Shown here piece by piece: positions 31,961 through 45,500 of a DNA stretch of 64,000 nt. This DNA comes from Setophaga petechia. Its lineage: Eukaryota > Chordata > Aves > Passeriformes > Parulidae. The notes under the pieces were generated by a model that was not told where the DNA came from, ran no database searches, and worked only from the letters and a program-made list of their open reading frames with translations. Within the stretch, counting starts at the first letter, position 1; every line of letters starts with the position of its first letter. The position numbers and the translations under genes were made by a program. The stretch spans positions 3,224,001 to 3,288,000 of the forward strand of contig JANCRA010000012.1 in NCBI GenBank assembly GCA_024362935.1, written 5' to 3'.

Positions 31961-34900
31961 GTCTTCTTGGCTTTTTTTTCTTTTTCTATATTTTTTGTGT
32001 TTTGTTAACTGAAATCCTCTCTGTACATTAAAAAAACCTTTTTTTTTAGAATTTAGATAATGCATATCTTGAAATATACTGTGCAGTGATTAATGTACAG
32101 CATACATGTATGCCAAGACTAGAAAGCTTCACAGCATATGCATAAAAAACCAATACACTAATTTTCAGTAGGAAAAATTTTTTCAGTATGTTTGTAGATG
32201 GTTTCATTTGTTTAAAAATTTTTTCACATACAAAATGATCATGAATAATTCAGCTTCCTTGTTGTGGTATGATAATAAAATATTTATTTATATTTTAAAT
32301 ATGGAAATTCTTTAATTTAAAGGAAAGAGTAGTCAGGTAATTTTTATTTGACATGTTTACTAATCAAAATTGATGTGTTTGTAATAACATCTTTTCTTTG
32401 AATATTTTTAAACTTAAAGTTGTCCACTCAGAGCAGCTTCATGTAATTCAGCAACCTGGATTATGTTCAGTCCTATAAAACCTCCCAGAAAGACCTGTAA
32501 ATATATAATAGATCATCTACAGAGTGAACACCTCTGCTATTACACTGTTGACAGCAAAAAGTGATTACATACATTTCATTGCAATGGTATTAGCAGTGAC
32601 CTGCAGGAGATACATTTTCTCCCAGCACACTGTGAAGCCTGATGAAAAGTCATTAATATGGTCCATGGTCTGACTGCTAGGGATACACAAACATATAAAC
32701 TGTTTGAGTGATGAAAACGTTAAACGAAATCTTTATGTAGTATATAACAATGTCCAGTACTTCTGCAGGAGAAAAAGTGGCCAGTGATGTTGGTTCTGTG
32801 CTGTCTTTTGACACATCAATAAATCTTGTCCTTTATAAACTATCCATGGCAAATATATCATTAAATGAATGAAGGATCCCAGTTATGAAGCAGACCTTTC
32901 CCCACTGTTGTCCTCACTGAGCAACTGTAGAGCTGAGAAATGTCTTTGATTGCTTTGTCTGCCTGTAGAGAAAAAAAAAAATCTATTACACAGATGTGTT
33001 GTAACTGTTCTCTCCTACCTTCTCCTATGGGCATCCAGAATCTTCAGAGAATTAACTCATGGCTGATGGGAAAAATCTGCCTTGATTTTCCAGAACAGGG
33101 GAAATAGCCCTGACTATTGAATGCAGATTTACACTGAGAACAACACTACACCTGCTTTGTACCATGCAGGAATGCTCCTGACAAATCCCAAGCACACAAA
33201 GGCAGGCAACAGGTAGAGATGACAAGAAAGTGATGAAACAAAAGGCAATTAAAAGGCAACATTGGTCAGAATTATAAATAGCTGTTACTGTAAACCATCT
33301 GCTGAAACAGTATAAAGAAATCTGTAGTCATAACACTGGAGCAAGTATTTGTCTCATCTGTATGGTGTGCCAAGCCACTCAATATCATTTGAAACTTGGG
33401 CATCCTCCCCAGTAAACAGGAAAGTTATGATATTATTTTAGGTTTTGTACTTTGACAGCATAGCCCAGACCTCACTCACTGGTGGATATTCCTGTCTGAT
33501 CATTGAATATATGAGACAAAAAATCCTGTAGAGATATTACACCTGTGTGAAGTGTGGACGTGTAACAATTTTATTGTTACATAATATAAAGGTGGAAATG
33601 GTATGAATACCATAAAATAAAGGTGGAATGGTATGAATTTTTTCTCTTTTCTTACTCCCCTCTCCTCCCCCTGCCCAACCCCACCTAAATTTTATTGTTA
33701 AATTTGAACAGCTTGTGGTTAAATCATATAGCTGACAAAATTAAACAGGGCAGCTAATTTTTGTAAATGTCCAGCTATTAGATCACTGCTATAATTTTAA
33801 AAAATGAAGAAGTAAACTTTTATCTGAAGTAAAATAATAAGGTGTCTGAATGTAAAGAAGAAATTTTCTGAACTTTGATCATTCAAGGATGGTCTATGAA
33901 TCTGAGTGCAAGATAAAAATGGCATTAAGAATAGACTTGGAGAATTGCATCCCAAGTAGGACAGGAAAAGGTCCTGACTGAAATATCTGGGATTAAAGCA
34001 CTTGTGCGACATACAATTTTCTCTCAAGGCTTTCCTCCTAGAGAAAGCCATAGGTCAGGAAGTTGCTTTTAAAGATGTTTCAAAACTATGAGCATTTAAG
34101 GAAACTATTTTTTGAGGCTCTTCTGTAATCTCAATTAAGTGTTTCTGAGGTGATATTCATAACAAAGGGTGATTATTATGGTTTTTGGGTTTCTCAGAGT
34201 TTTCATTTCAGAATTTAAAAACACATTTTAAATTACTTAATACTAAAAAGCAAAACAAAATATAGATATGTGACACTGTGTAAGTGTACAAGTAAGTAAA
34301 AGGACTAGCTACCAAGTCCTTCTAGAATTAAATTTTTAAACTTTTTTTTTAATGGAAGAAACTCATTACAATATCTACAAGCACTGCCCAGCTTTCTTTT
34401 TATTTTCTGTTCCTTATATTTTCTCCCTTATAGTTAAACTTTATTTCTTGAACCAAATACAACTTATGCCTTGAAACTTTTCAGTATTGTAGCCTCTGAA
34501 TTAAAACAATAAATTTTTTTTTAAGATTTGGTAGGTTCAAATGGTACAGGCATAAGTCTTTCTATATTTTGAAATATTAATATTTTAGAACCTGAATTAT
34601 ATTAGTAGAGATATCTGAAATATGGTAGGATTTCTGAATACAAAGAAGAAGCTGGGTGAAACAATAGACATTGTTTTTGTTTTAAAAATATATTCAGTGT
34701 TGCCTCTTAAATATCTTTTCTTTTTTTCTAGAAAAACAATTGCGCATTGAGGTGTTTATTTGAAGCCCAAATCCTAAATAGAAATCTGTAGTCCTGAGAC
34801 CAGTGTATGTGCAGACCATTTGCTCCCATCTAGAATCTCCATTTTTGAGGTAAGGAATGTGCTGTCTTGCACAGATAAGAATCATTCTGCTGGTTTCCAT

Positions 34901-35238
34901 GCAGGAGCCCATATTTGGAAAGAAAGTGGGCAGGACAACAGAATTGGCTCTGCATCTATTTATTAGGGATAATTAATATGCTGTTCTGACAGCAACTGAG
35001 AAGATGGAATTTCTAGGAAAATTATGCATCCCTAAAATTGTGGGTTGTGAGAAAGCCAGGTCTCCAATTCATGGGAGGTTTTGTTCTCTGTGCTTCTCCT
35101 TTCTCAAGAAAAAGGTCTTTCCTTTTGGTCTTTACAGAGCAAGCTGATATATGAACTTGACCCAGTCCCTAAGAAAGCTGTTATCTATCCCACAGCTGTC
35201 TGAAGTGTGACTTAGGTACAGTGCAGTCAAGGAGAATG
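31961..35238. other. Unique A+T-rich stretch
   Basis: No gene or interspersed repeat recognised. It holds a T-rich patch next to the hexamer array, a pyrimidine/C-rich patch near 33653-33690 and a short duplication at 33586. Confidence 0.5.
33586..33638. repeat. Short direct duplication, 31-bp period
   Basis: ATAAAGGTGGAAATGGTATG at 33586 recurs at 33617 as ATAAAGGTGGAATGGTATG (one A fewer), each followed by AAT. This is a recent local tandem duplication. Confidence 0.85.
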
Positions 35239-35470
35239 TCATGGAATCATGGCATCATTGAATGGCTTTGGCTGAAAGGCACCTTAAAGACCACCTAATT
35301 CCAACCCCTGTGCCATGGACAGGGACACCTTTCACTAGACCAGGTGGCTTAAAGCACTGTCTGACTTGGTCAAGGATGGGGGGATGAGGCATCTGCAACT
35401 TCTGGGGGCAGCCTCTTCCAGTGCCTCATGACCCTCACAGTAAATATCTTCAATACCTTTTTTCAGATAT
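35239..35470 (-). mobile_element. CR1 LINE 3' end, antisense
   Basis: Reads as the reverse complement of a CR1 3' end: TCATGGAATCATGGCATCAT (octamer tail, 35239), GGCTTTGGCTGAAAGGCACC (35263), TTCCAACCCCTGTGCCATGG (35300), GACACCTTTCACTAGACCAG (35324) and CAGTGCCTCATGACCCTCAC (35419). Similarity fades after about 35470 and the true limit may reach 35510. The octamer-rich end is at the left, so the element points to the minus strand. Confidence 0.92.
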
Positions 35471-38400
35471 TCAGGACAACTTGACAAGCAAACATCCAAA
35501 CCACTTTTTTTTTCTTTTTTTTTTTTCCCTGTGGATAGGCATCCCTCTTTTGAGACTCTATTAGGTAACTGTGTAATAAAAACCAAAATCTTTATTTTCA
35601 CATGAAGTTTTAACATACAAAATAATTTGTATGTAATTTCATCCCACTGCATGATAGATTACCAATTCCAGCTTCCATTTACAGATTTAATTTTCCAATC
35701 CCCACCTTTTTCTTTTAATCTTGTTCAGTGTTTTTAAAGCAGTTACTGCAAGTCAGGCTGTTAAAAACATAAATTATGAGACACAATTGCTTTCAACCAC
35801 ATTATCAGCAAATGGTTAGAGTGCAATCAAACTAAGTGCTCCTTCCTGCTGTCTTTTGCACACATGCACTCACACATGCACCCAAGAAATGAAATCACTC
35901 TCCAATGCACTCAGCTAAAGCAGCAGATGAAACCTTTTTTCTGCTATGCCCACGTGGCAAGTGAAAATACGATGGTGTCCCTGTGTGGTGGCACCATTCC
36001 TTTCCCTACAGCACTTCCTTTCCTTTGCATGGTTGGGTTGTCAGTCCCACTCAGGGGACTGAAAACCACTTTAGAGGGGTCATGTTTCCCTCCCACAGCA
36101 GCTGCTGCTGTGATCTCCCCCTTTCACCTTCTGTATTCAGTGGCCCTTTCATTAGCGAAAAAAATCAGACACCCCAGAGCCCTCGGCCATGCCACTGTGT
36201 GAGAGTGGACACAAATCAAGGGATTTTTAATCCCTTTGAGCACAATACTGTGACCTCAGTGCAGGACACTTCCAGGCAGTAGTGGGAGCTGGTAAAGGTT
36301 GTTTAGCTGGGAGCTGATTTTCCATGCAGTGTCACTGCTATAAAAGGCTGCCATGTTGCAGGGTGGTGGAAGAGAGAAAGGACAAAACACTTCTCACCTT
36401 GTGTGTGAGAAATCAGAATCTCATACAATACTCCAATTCTGATGAATGGTTCAATTTAAAAAATGGCCACATTTCAAGGATGGGCTGGTTTTATTCACTG
36501 AGATGGAGCAGTGTCAGGCAAGTAATTTTTAACCATTTACCAGGGATCTCAATTGCATATTTTTCTTGATGATGGTACTGATTTGATCATTAGGGAAGTC
36601 TGTAGTCAAAAGGGATATGAGAGCTACATCCAGAAAAGTACTTAAGTGTGCTTCATTAAAGGTTGCAATGCTTATCCCCAGCATAGCCTGGTCCTTTTTT
36701 TCTTTAAATCCTGACCCTATCTAGTCTAAATATTTGAATTCCTTCTAGGTCCTCATTTGGCTTCATGTGTTCACTTCCTTCTGCATTTTTCTATGAACAT
36801 ATCTCCCTTTAGCCTTTCCCATTTTTGAGATTGCTGGACAGTTGCTTCTCCAAGTACTCCGTAATCTTCTGTACAAATTTGTGTCTAAAATAATATGTGA
36901 CTTCTAAATTTTTAGGTGCATGGAGGTCAGGAACTGAGAGGTATGAGGTGGTATTCAAAACTGAAGTTTACAATCCAGCTGTACATCCTCTGAGCTAAGG
37001 CGTCTTGTATGGAAATGACAGATCAAGATACATCAAGCATTTCTCAATCAGAATGAACTTGTTTCCATTGTTTCTCAGGGAGAATTTTGCATACTGATAT
37101 AGTAAGCAAAACACTATAATGGTTCAAGTTTTTCAATTACAAATTCATAAACTTTCAGGGACAAAAATTTTCTTACTTCTTCCAAAAATTTCCTGTCTTA
37201 TTTCATTTACTAGTGTAGCAGCTGTTATATTTTCCCCCCACAACCTCTCATACATAAAACTGTTACTCTTCTAACAGATGACTAATTTAATTTCATAGTC
37301 AATAGGTCAATAGAATTTTATATCTTTTTCAAATCAGAAATAGTTTTACACACTCAAGTTGTGCTTGCTGAAATCTAACCAGTTTCTCAAAGAAATAGTT
37401 AAAATAAAGGAGTAAAACCTGTGGGGAAAAAATCTCCAGTATATGTACTGTCATTGTTTCACTGAATTGAAATCTGTCTGAAGGAATCTAAATTCATGAC
37501 TTTATTTCCGTTTTTTACTTAGTAGCGCAGATGATTGGACTTGCCAGATGCTGTGCAAGGAAGATAACTGTGTAATATTCAGAATGTTGAGTCCCATGTT
37601 GATGCCCAACCACAAAGCCAAAGCTTTGCATCTGGTCAATGGCCTAATTGAAATTCAAGCTGCACTGCCAAAAATTACTCAAAAAATGTTAAGCTTTATC
37701 CATCTTTACCAGGGGACTATAAATGAATATATGTCATGATTTTTCTGGAGCTGGTATACTCTGCACAGTTTTCTGGCAATATTTGTTTTCTGAAAGCAGT
37801 TGTTTGACAATATCCATGCTATGAAAGCATACTGAAAACAGGGCATTATATTACCTTCTTTTAAACTTGACCCATGGAAGAGCAAATCTGTACTAATCAA
37901 TCAATCTGAGCTCGTACAATGGTGTATTTTAGAAAAAATAACATGGCCTGGGTAGGAAGAGTTAATGAAAACATTAGGTGTGTGTGAGGACCACTCCAAA
38001 CTTTTTGTTCTGAAAAGGGCTTTGTCCCAAAACTGATGATGCCAAAAGGCAACGAAAAAATCTCAGATTGGCTTAAACTGACCAGTATCTAAACAGTCAC
38101 CAAGGGATTAGCAATAAATCTCTCAGGAAAAGAGTTAGCTTTCAAAGCAGCATGGGGGAAATATGAAGATCTCTAACAGGGGAGAGACCCCAGGGAGTAA
38201 GTGGGGCACACAAGGTGGGCAGGCACTGCCCACACTATGTAAGTCAGGCAGTGCCTTTTCTGTTGCTGATTCTTTTCCTGAATGTAGAGATCTCCCACTG
38301 ATTAATTTCATCATTAGTAAATCAATGAACTGCTTCCATCCTGATTTCATTTAAACCATGCAAGTTAAGCTGTTTTCCCCATGACATAGAACCAGTTCTG

Positions 38401-41400
38401 CTGTAGGAACAGAACCTTTGATGCTGGAAAAACTGATCATTATAGTTACAGGACTGGACTAGCTGCATTAGTATGTCAGTGAGTGGCCATCAAATCTGTT
38501 TTCAATGCTTCTAGCAACTCAGTCCCTGTGATCACACAAATGTGGCTCAGTAAAAAAACTCAGCTAACTTGTTCCCCTCCCCATCCCCAAAGGCAGTGAA
38601 ATATATCCTGGGTTTCCCTGAGCAGACCCAGTGATTGAATACCTGCCAAAAAAAGACATTTAATCTGACATGGCAGTGGAGATGCAAAATATATAAGAAA
38701 GAAAGGCCACAATGCTGAGTTGTGCTGGGGTGCCCACATATTTATAGCTGTGAAATGTGCTGGCTTGGCAAAGGCACAAAGGCAGCCAAGTGTACTCTAA
38801 CAAAATTGCAGTGTTGGCAACTGTGTCCAGGTACAATAGGTACCTGTAAAAGTTCCTCATGTGTAAATCATGGCTCTAGCACCTTGATGTTTGCTTTCAT
38901 TCTTTTTATGATCTTTCACATTTTTCTACGGTCTTATCCAACTATCATTTATTTTTGTAAATCGCTGGCAAAAGAGGGGACTAGATTTCAATGCTGTGTC
39001 CATTAAAAAGTGCACTAATAGTTATTGATGCTGTGTTGAATCTGTGCAATAGCAGTCATAAAATACTGTAAGAAGCTGTAAAAGAATTAAGCTGAAGTAA
39101 AAAAACTCACATTCCTCTTCAGATACTGTTCTGTTTGAATCCTATTAGATGTAAATTGTGTTTTGTAGCTATAGATTTTTGGGGGCTAAAAATTTGCATT
39201 TGTTCTTAATTCAGAGAGCAAAATAACCATCATATCTGTGGACATGAAAACATGTTATACATTATTCTCTGTGTACAAGAAAACCCAGATAATCAGGACT
39301 GTATTAATTCCCCATGGGTTGTAAACATATTCTAGTCTTCTGCTTGTGCCATACTCATCTTTTCTTCCTTTCAATTTCACCGTATCAAGCTTCAGTATCT
39401 GTCTTGGTTTTAATTTTTTCCCTCCAGAATAATTTAATGTCTTCTTTTTTCTTTTTCCTTTTTTCCTACTCTTAATTCTATCTCTCCAGCTTACTGTTGC
39501 AGCTGAGGATCCTTATAAAATCATTTTATAGAGGCATTATATGAACTGTGGGGGCTGTATGCCCAGCTCTGGAATCTGTGATCTATGCCATAAATATAGC
39601 ACTTGGTTAAATGGCAAACCTCTTTGTGACTCTAAACTTAGGATGCCAAAAGTTTAGATGGATTGAAAAAACAATATGATAAATGAGTGGAGAAAAAAAT
39701 CCATCAAAGGTAGTTGAACAGAAGAGTATTAAATTTGGTGTGAACACCTCCTAAACTGCAGAGTGGAGATTGTACCTGTAACCTGAGAGATTATAGCCTG
39801 AAATACATCTCTGAATACCTGTCTATTTCTATACTCCTCTTTAAGCATCCATTGCTAATTATTTTTGAACATGAGATAGCAGGCTGAGTGTTTGACTTGT
39901 TATGGTATGGCTGTTCTTATATAATCTTATGTAGATGTTTATGATGACAGATTGCAAAAGTGAATTAATGCTCACCCATGGACTAAGAAGAGCATGGACT
40001 CATTTGTTCACTGTCAGGTTATAATTATATTTTACATTCTTTCTTAAATGTAGAACTGCTCTAGAGGAACAAAAAACCCTAACATTACAATTATCTATCA
40101 TCAACACATGTATTAAATATGAATTTGTATCTTTCAAGTTATATTTTACATGGTGAATATGCATATGACTGGTATTCAGAGTTGGCTGGTGCAGTAATCA
40201 ATGGTTTCACTGCTGGTAGGGTACTGACCTGAGCACAAGAATAACACTGCTCCTCACTGTCATTCTAATATACTATTATGTGTAAAGTTTACTTGTTGTG
40301 TTTCCATGTTGGTCCTTTGTTCTCTAATCACAGTAGCTGGGTATGCATACAAATTTTGCTTCTACCTGTTTTGATTCTATCTAAGTCTTATTAAGGGTCA
40401 TGATGACTTTAAAGACCTTGAAATATCAGGTGTCTTTATGTTATCAAACTAAATGAGAATTAATCCCTAACTGTGGTTCTATGAAGAATGAAATATCTTT
40501 AAAAAAATATGGATTTCTTTCTTATTTTTCCTCATATTGGCTGATCTTTCCTGGGGCACAGACCAGCTTATCAGAGATGCGTTTTCTCTTCCTATGGGTC
40601 TAATTTTTTTGGTTACTGTTTGTTTTTTCAAGCTGTAACTAAGGCATAGTGATAAATATAGTATGGTCACAGAAATGTAATGTAAAATATATTGAAACTC
40701 ATGAATAGTAAGAAGTGTGGCTTAATACCCTTTGCTGACATGGAGTCAAGTAAGGCTTATGGTAAAACACTGACATTACTGAAACAATGTGGTCTCTAAA
40801 GGATCAATATCTTCCATTCTTTCATCTTTAGGAGTTTAAGCTATATAGGTGGACAGTGCATGAATAATATTTTTCAAAGTTCATGGACTTTATTCTTTTA
40901 CTTCCATAAAATATAACTTATTCTCCTGAAACCAATTTGTTTTGTCCATACTTGCAGCTGTCAAAGATTAGAATCTGGCTCTAAATTCTTGCAAGACCTT
41001 TTAGGTCAAAGGCAGGTTTTGCTCAAGAAGCAGCTGCTGAAAGGGAAATGGAGCTTCTCAGGACAGAAAAAGAGAGAAAAAATTCTAATTTTCAGAAAAA
41101 TAGAAATTAGTAAAATCCCGATGAATCATAAATTGACTGGCTCATACCATGATGTCCATTTCAATACATTTTGACTCAAATTCCATGAACAGATGTTAGT
41201 GTAACAATTTTAATTGGAAAGAAAATATTACTGTTTGAAAACTATTTGTCCTTTCTTTAAGAAATAACTTATCTGTGGAAAGTGCAATTTATATGTACAC
41301 TCTTTTCCACATGCAAATTCTCTGTAGTGGATTTCATACTGCTTGAAAGAGTTCATTGGAATAATTGATTTTCCCAAATCTTTCAGAAATTCTCTTCTGT

Positions 41401-42349
41401 AGAATCCAACAGATTAGAGGAGTCAGGGCTGAGGGCGAGCACTCAGCTGTAATGTCAGCAGCCCAGGTCCCCTGGCAGGAAAGGCCACTGCTGTCAGCTC
41501 ACTCTGAGCTGGCTCTTTTCAGCTCAGAGGAAATCTGTGGCAGACGCTCACTGCAGCTGTGGTTTTATTGACAGTAATGACATTTCTGCTTTCAAATGAT
41601 GGAAAATATGTTTGTTGTTTTCAGATTTGTTTGCCTTCGGGTCAGAGGTCTTTTCACACCTTTCATAAAGGATCAAAAAATACAAATTGACTTGTCTAAA
41701 ATATTAAACCTACAGATTATCTTCAATGTTTGAGTAACAAGTTTATTCTTACCAGAACTTGGTACTGAAATATACCACACAAACATTTTATGTTTATGAG
41801 TTAAATAATTCTGTAGTTCTCACTATTCATTTCATATTTACAGAACTGTAAATTATCTGATTATAACAATAAAGCGTAGCTACTGTGGTATTTAGTTGTC
41901 ATGCCTAATAGTATGACATTGCTAGTGAAACAATATAAATATTCCCAGTTGATACAATATAATTTTTTATTCCAACTATCAATATAAACATGCAGTTTCC
42001 TTGAAAAGGGAAAAATAAATTATTAAAATGACACTTTATGGACAGAAGTTTGAAGCATAGTTAAATTAAATTACTTAATCATGTGAGACAGGAGTTAACT
42101 GAGATTCTCTAGTTTAGAGTCCATTGTGTGAAATCTAGCAACATGCACACAACACACCATCTATTTTTTTCTTCCACCCACCCAGCCACCCTAGTGTTTC
42201 CACTTTCTTTACAGTGTACTAAATACTGTCTGATTCTCACTGATATGGAAAGAAATTACTCTGGAGAAAGGGGAAACAAGTAAAAGGAAGATTGTAAGGA
42301 CAAAATTATCTCAAAACCTTTTTAAGCCCACTGATATTGCTTCTCCTGG
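35471..42349. other. Unique A+T-rich stretch
   Basis: About 6.9 kb with no gene or repeat family that I recognise. A T-rich run follows the CR1 (35503-35526). The block at about 41.40-41.59 kb is G+C-richer and rich in CAGCTCA/TGAGCTG words (listed separately). Confidence 0.5.
41495..41529. repeat. Overlapping alternative hairpins (CAGCTCA/TGAGCTG)
   Basis: CAGCTCA (41495-41501), TGAGCTG (41505-41511) and CAGCTCA (41520-41526) alternate, so the middle arm can pair with either neighbour. The right-hand option extends to 10 bp, CTCTGAGCTG (41502-41511) with CAGCTCAGAG (41520-41529), and has an 8-nt loop. The structure lies in a G+C-richer block. CAGCTG-like words also fit E-box half-sites. Confidence 0.65.
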
Positions 42350-42575
42350 ATGTTTGTCTAGCCTGCTTCTGTAGTCTTCCAATGCTAGAGATTTCCATCA
42401 CTTTTTAAGGCTGTTGCAGTGATTCCATATTTTTGATATTTGAAGTTTTATCATGTCTCTATTTCAATGTAGGTCAATTATTTCTTTTTTATTCTTCTAT
42501 TTCTGTTGAAAACTCATGTTTGGACAACAGCTTGCACAGAAAAAAAGGTTACCATGTCTCCTCCCTGTCCTGTAG
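42350..42575 (-). mobile_element. Ancient CR1-like LINE remnant, antisense
   Basis: Weak but colinear similarity to the reverse complement of old CR1 3' regions: TTGTCTAGCCTGCTTCTG (42355), CCAATGCTAGAGATTTCCAT (42379), TGTTGCAGTGATTCC (42412), AATGTAGGTCAATTATTTCT (42466) and TTACCATGTCTCCTCCC (42549). The spacing of these blocks agrees with the element order. Divergence is far greater than in the other copies, so it may belong to an older CR1 subfamily or a related L3-type element. Confidence 0.55.
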
Positions 42576-45500
42576 GAAGTTATAGAGGCAGTGTCATGAA
42601 GTGACAAACACAGCTACCAAAGAGGAAAACTGTTCTTAAAAGGTAAAAATGTGTTAAGGATCAAAATATTAAAAAAAAAAAAGAAAAAAAAGACATGGAT
42701 CACAGTCGTCTGTAATGCCAGTGAAAATAATCTGAAAATATTTATTTGTTCTATTGCTACACTAAAATGCTAAAAATCTAGTTTTAAGAAGTTGAATAAT
42801 GTAGATAATTCCTAAACTTTTACAGTTGCAAAGAGGTGGAATATTTATGGTGTCTATCTGTGATTGAGGAATAGTATTTTTAAAAAACGTGTAAAGTGGC
42901 AGATTTATATAGGAGACAATGAATTCAGGCTCAGTTGCATTATTTGAGAATCATTCATTCTGTGGCTAAATTCAGAATAAAAACTGGTCCACAAACCATT
43001 CACTTTTTATTAAACATTAAAATACTGGCTTTATTTATTTATTATTAATTTAATATTTCCATGCATAACCTTATCATTATGACAGAAATTTGGAAATTTG
43101 AGTCTGGACTCAAATAATCCCATACAGTATAATCCTAATTTTATACTGGGGAAAGTAGGAGGAGAAACTGGGTTCTTAATAGCATGATATAATATCATAT
43201 AATGTGCTGGAAGGATTCCTTTGCAGAAATAATATTCAAACATTTACAAAGGCGTGATATGCTGATATAATAAAACCAGAAATTTTCAGTTTTAATGTAA
43301 TAACACCAACAGAAAAAAAAAAAAGTACTTGAAATATAACTAACTTCACCCCAGTGCTTTATCTTTGAAGCTTAATTTAGACCAGAAATTAAGTCAAATG
43401 GAGCAATCTTGGTGTAATTTACACAAAGAGAAGAATATTGTGACTCTGAACTTCCAATTCCTCAGATGTAGTTTGGGTTCAGTTGGTGCTGAAATGCTGA
43501 ATTTCCCAGCCTGTGTTGGTTTATTCCCAGTGCAGTGTGACACTGAGAATTACTAGGAGGATTCCTTTGATTAGAGTCCCTCAGGTCACAGCCTGTTCCA
43601 CTGCAATACAGCACTGCTCTTATTCAACTCAGACCTTTTTCAGCAGCAGGGCTTGCAACAAAATCTCACCAGTTGCAATAAGTTTCTCAGAAATCTTCAA
43701 TCACATTGTAACTGAGATGGGAGAAGAAAAAGGTGAAAAAGTGATTGAATGTGCTGTCAAGAAGTAGCTGGATACTGCTCCATTTAACAATAGGAATTAT
43801 TCTTATTTACCATTAGAGGGCATACATACAGTATAAAATAATGATTAAAGAGTATTCAAGTTTACTAGGTGAAAGTTTAATACTTCTGTCCTATAATAGA
43901 TAACCACTAAAGTCTCCTAATAATACTTGTTTCTGCTCAAAGCTGTTATGTCTAAAAAATCTTGGACTCTAAATTGAACACTGTTAGATGACTGGACAAA
44001 TAAGTCAGTGCTGCCAAAAGTTCTGTGGCTGTTAATTCTGCAGCACTGCCATGTTCTCAGCTCCTGCAGCCCTCTCTCACATCTGCCCAGTTCAACAAGG
44101 ATTTGCCATTACTTTAAGTTCTGTAACAGACTTACAATATTCTCCATCCCTTTCTAGTTGGCATCTGAGAAAAGGAATCACAAAAAATAAATTTGTGCAT
44201 CAGAAGCCCACAACAAATAAATTAAATGAATACCTAACAAAAAAGAAATGCCTGAAATTTTTCTCCCACTGAGAGTGCTCTTCTAAATTTATAAGTACTC
44301 TAAGACAATCTGTCATACCAATGTAGTAGTTACTGTGACAAGGTGACCTGCCAAGCACGAGGAAGATACTGCTCTAAACTGAGTGAGGACTTGACATATA
44401 TTTCCTGGTCATCACATTGTAAGATGAATACTGCCATGGCTTATGCTATGAGACATTCCTCCTGGCTGGGTCAGAAAGGAGGGAGTACAGCTCAGGGCTG
44501 CAGTGGAGAAAAGGACATGATACTGGCAAGGCTTGGTAGGATAATATTTTTTGCTCTGAAAGCCTTTGTGACAGGTATATTTCATGTATATATATATAAA
44601 TATACCTGGATGAATGAAATATAGATTTCATTTTATATTTGGGTGTGCTAAGCAGCTGTTCTTGGCTCACTGGGCTGAGAAATGATCAGTGTTGTGCTTC
44701 AAATGTAGGAAGCACTTGGTTAAGAAGTGGGAAAGGGGAGGAGATTAATGTAAAGCTAAACCTTTCTTTCTTAAATACATGGAGAGACAATTTAAGTCTA
44801 GTTTAGAATCTCTAGTTTAGACAAAAACTTAATAGAGGCAGCTTGTCTACAAAAAAGACCCCCTATTGAATGTGTGGAGGATCTGTGAGTGTAATGCAAG
44901 AACTTTTGGAGGATAAAAATAGATATATTCTCTCTCATGACATTCTCTCCTGCTTCTTAGCTGGTGGTCAGGTCATCTTACTCATCAGATAATATCTTAG
45001 TAGCAGATATCTGATGCACAAAATGTCAGGATGTCTTAAAGTTGTCTCTAAATGAAACTGTTTCTTCCCTTACTTGTGCTGGAATGTAATTTGTTGAAAG
45101 TTGAGGCAGTGTATGAGCACATTCCCACAGAGATACACGCAGCAGATGATTTACTGATATTAAAGAAAATGGCTAGGGTGGTATGTTGCATAGTGCCAAG
45201 TTTTAGTGCAGGTTTGTGTAGTTCAAATAAGCTCTTTCAATTAAGGGTGCTGTGGATCTGAGAAATAAACATTTTCTCTAACAGCCTAATAATGATATAG
45301 TGAAACACATCCTGGATGGACCAATAAAAGCCTAAAGTGGTCTGGAATTAAAGTGTAGGTGTATTAGGGATGAATAGATGCCAGACTAACCAATGTGTTT
45401 TGTTGCTTGGCTTGGAGAACCTAAAAGGGGGTAAGTGCAGCAGATGTTGCCCTTGTTAAGTAGTGGAATTAAGGGAGTTCTGGAAAACAAAGGTTATGAA

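Noticed and set aside
31772..32065. Open frames coding Pro-Ser, Leu-Pro or Gly-Glu repeats
   Set aside because: They are produced by the (CCCCTT)n microsatellite, which lacks stop codons; there is no evidence of a gene.
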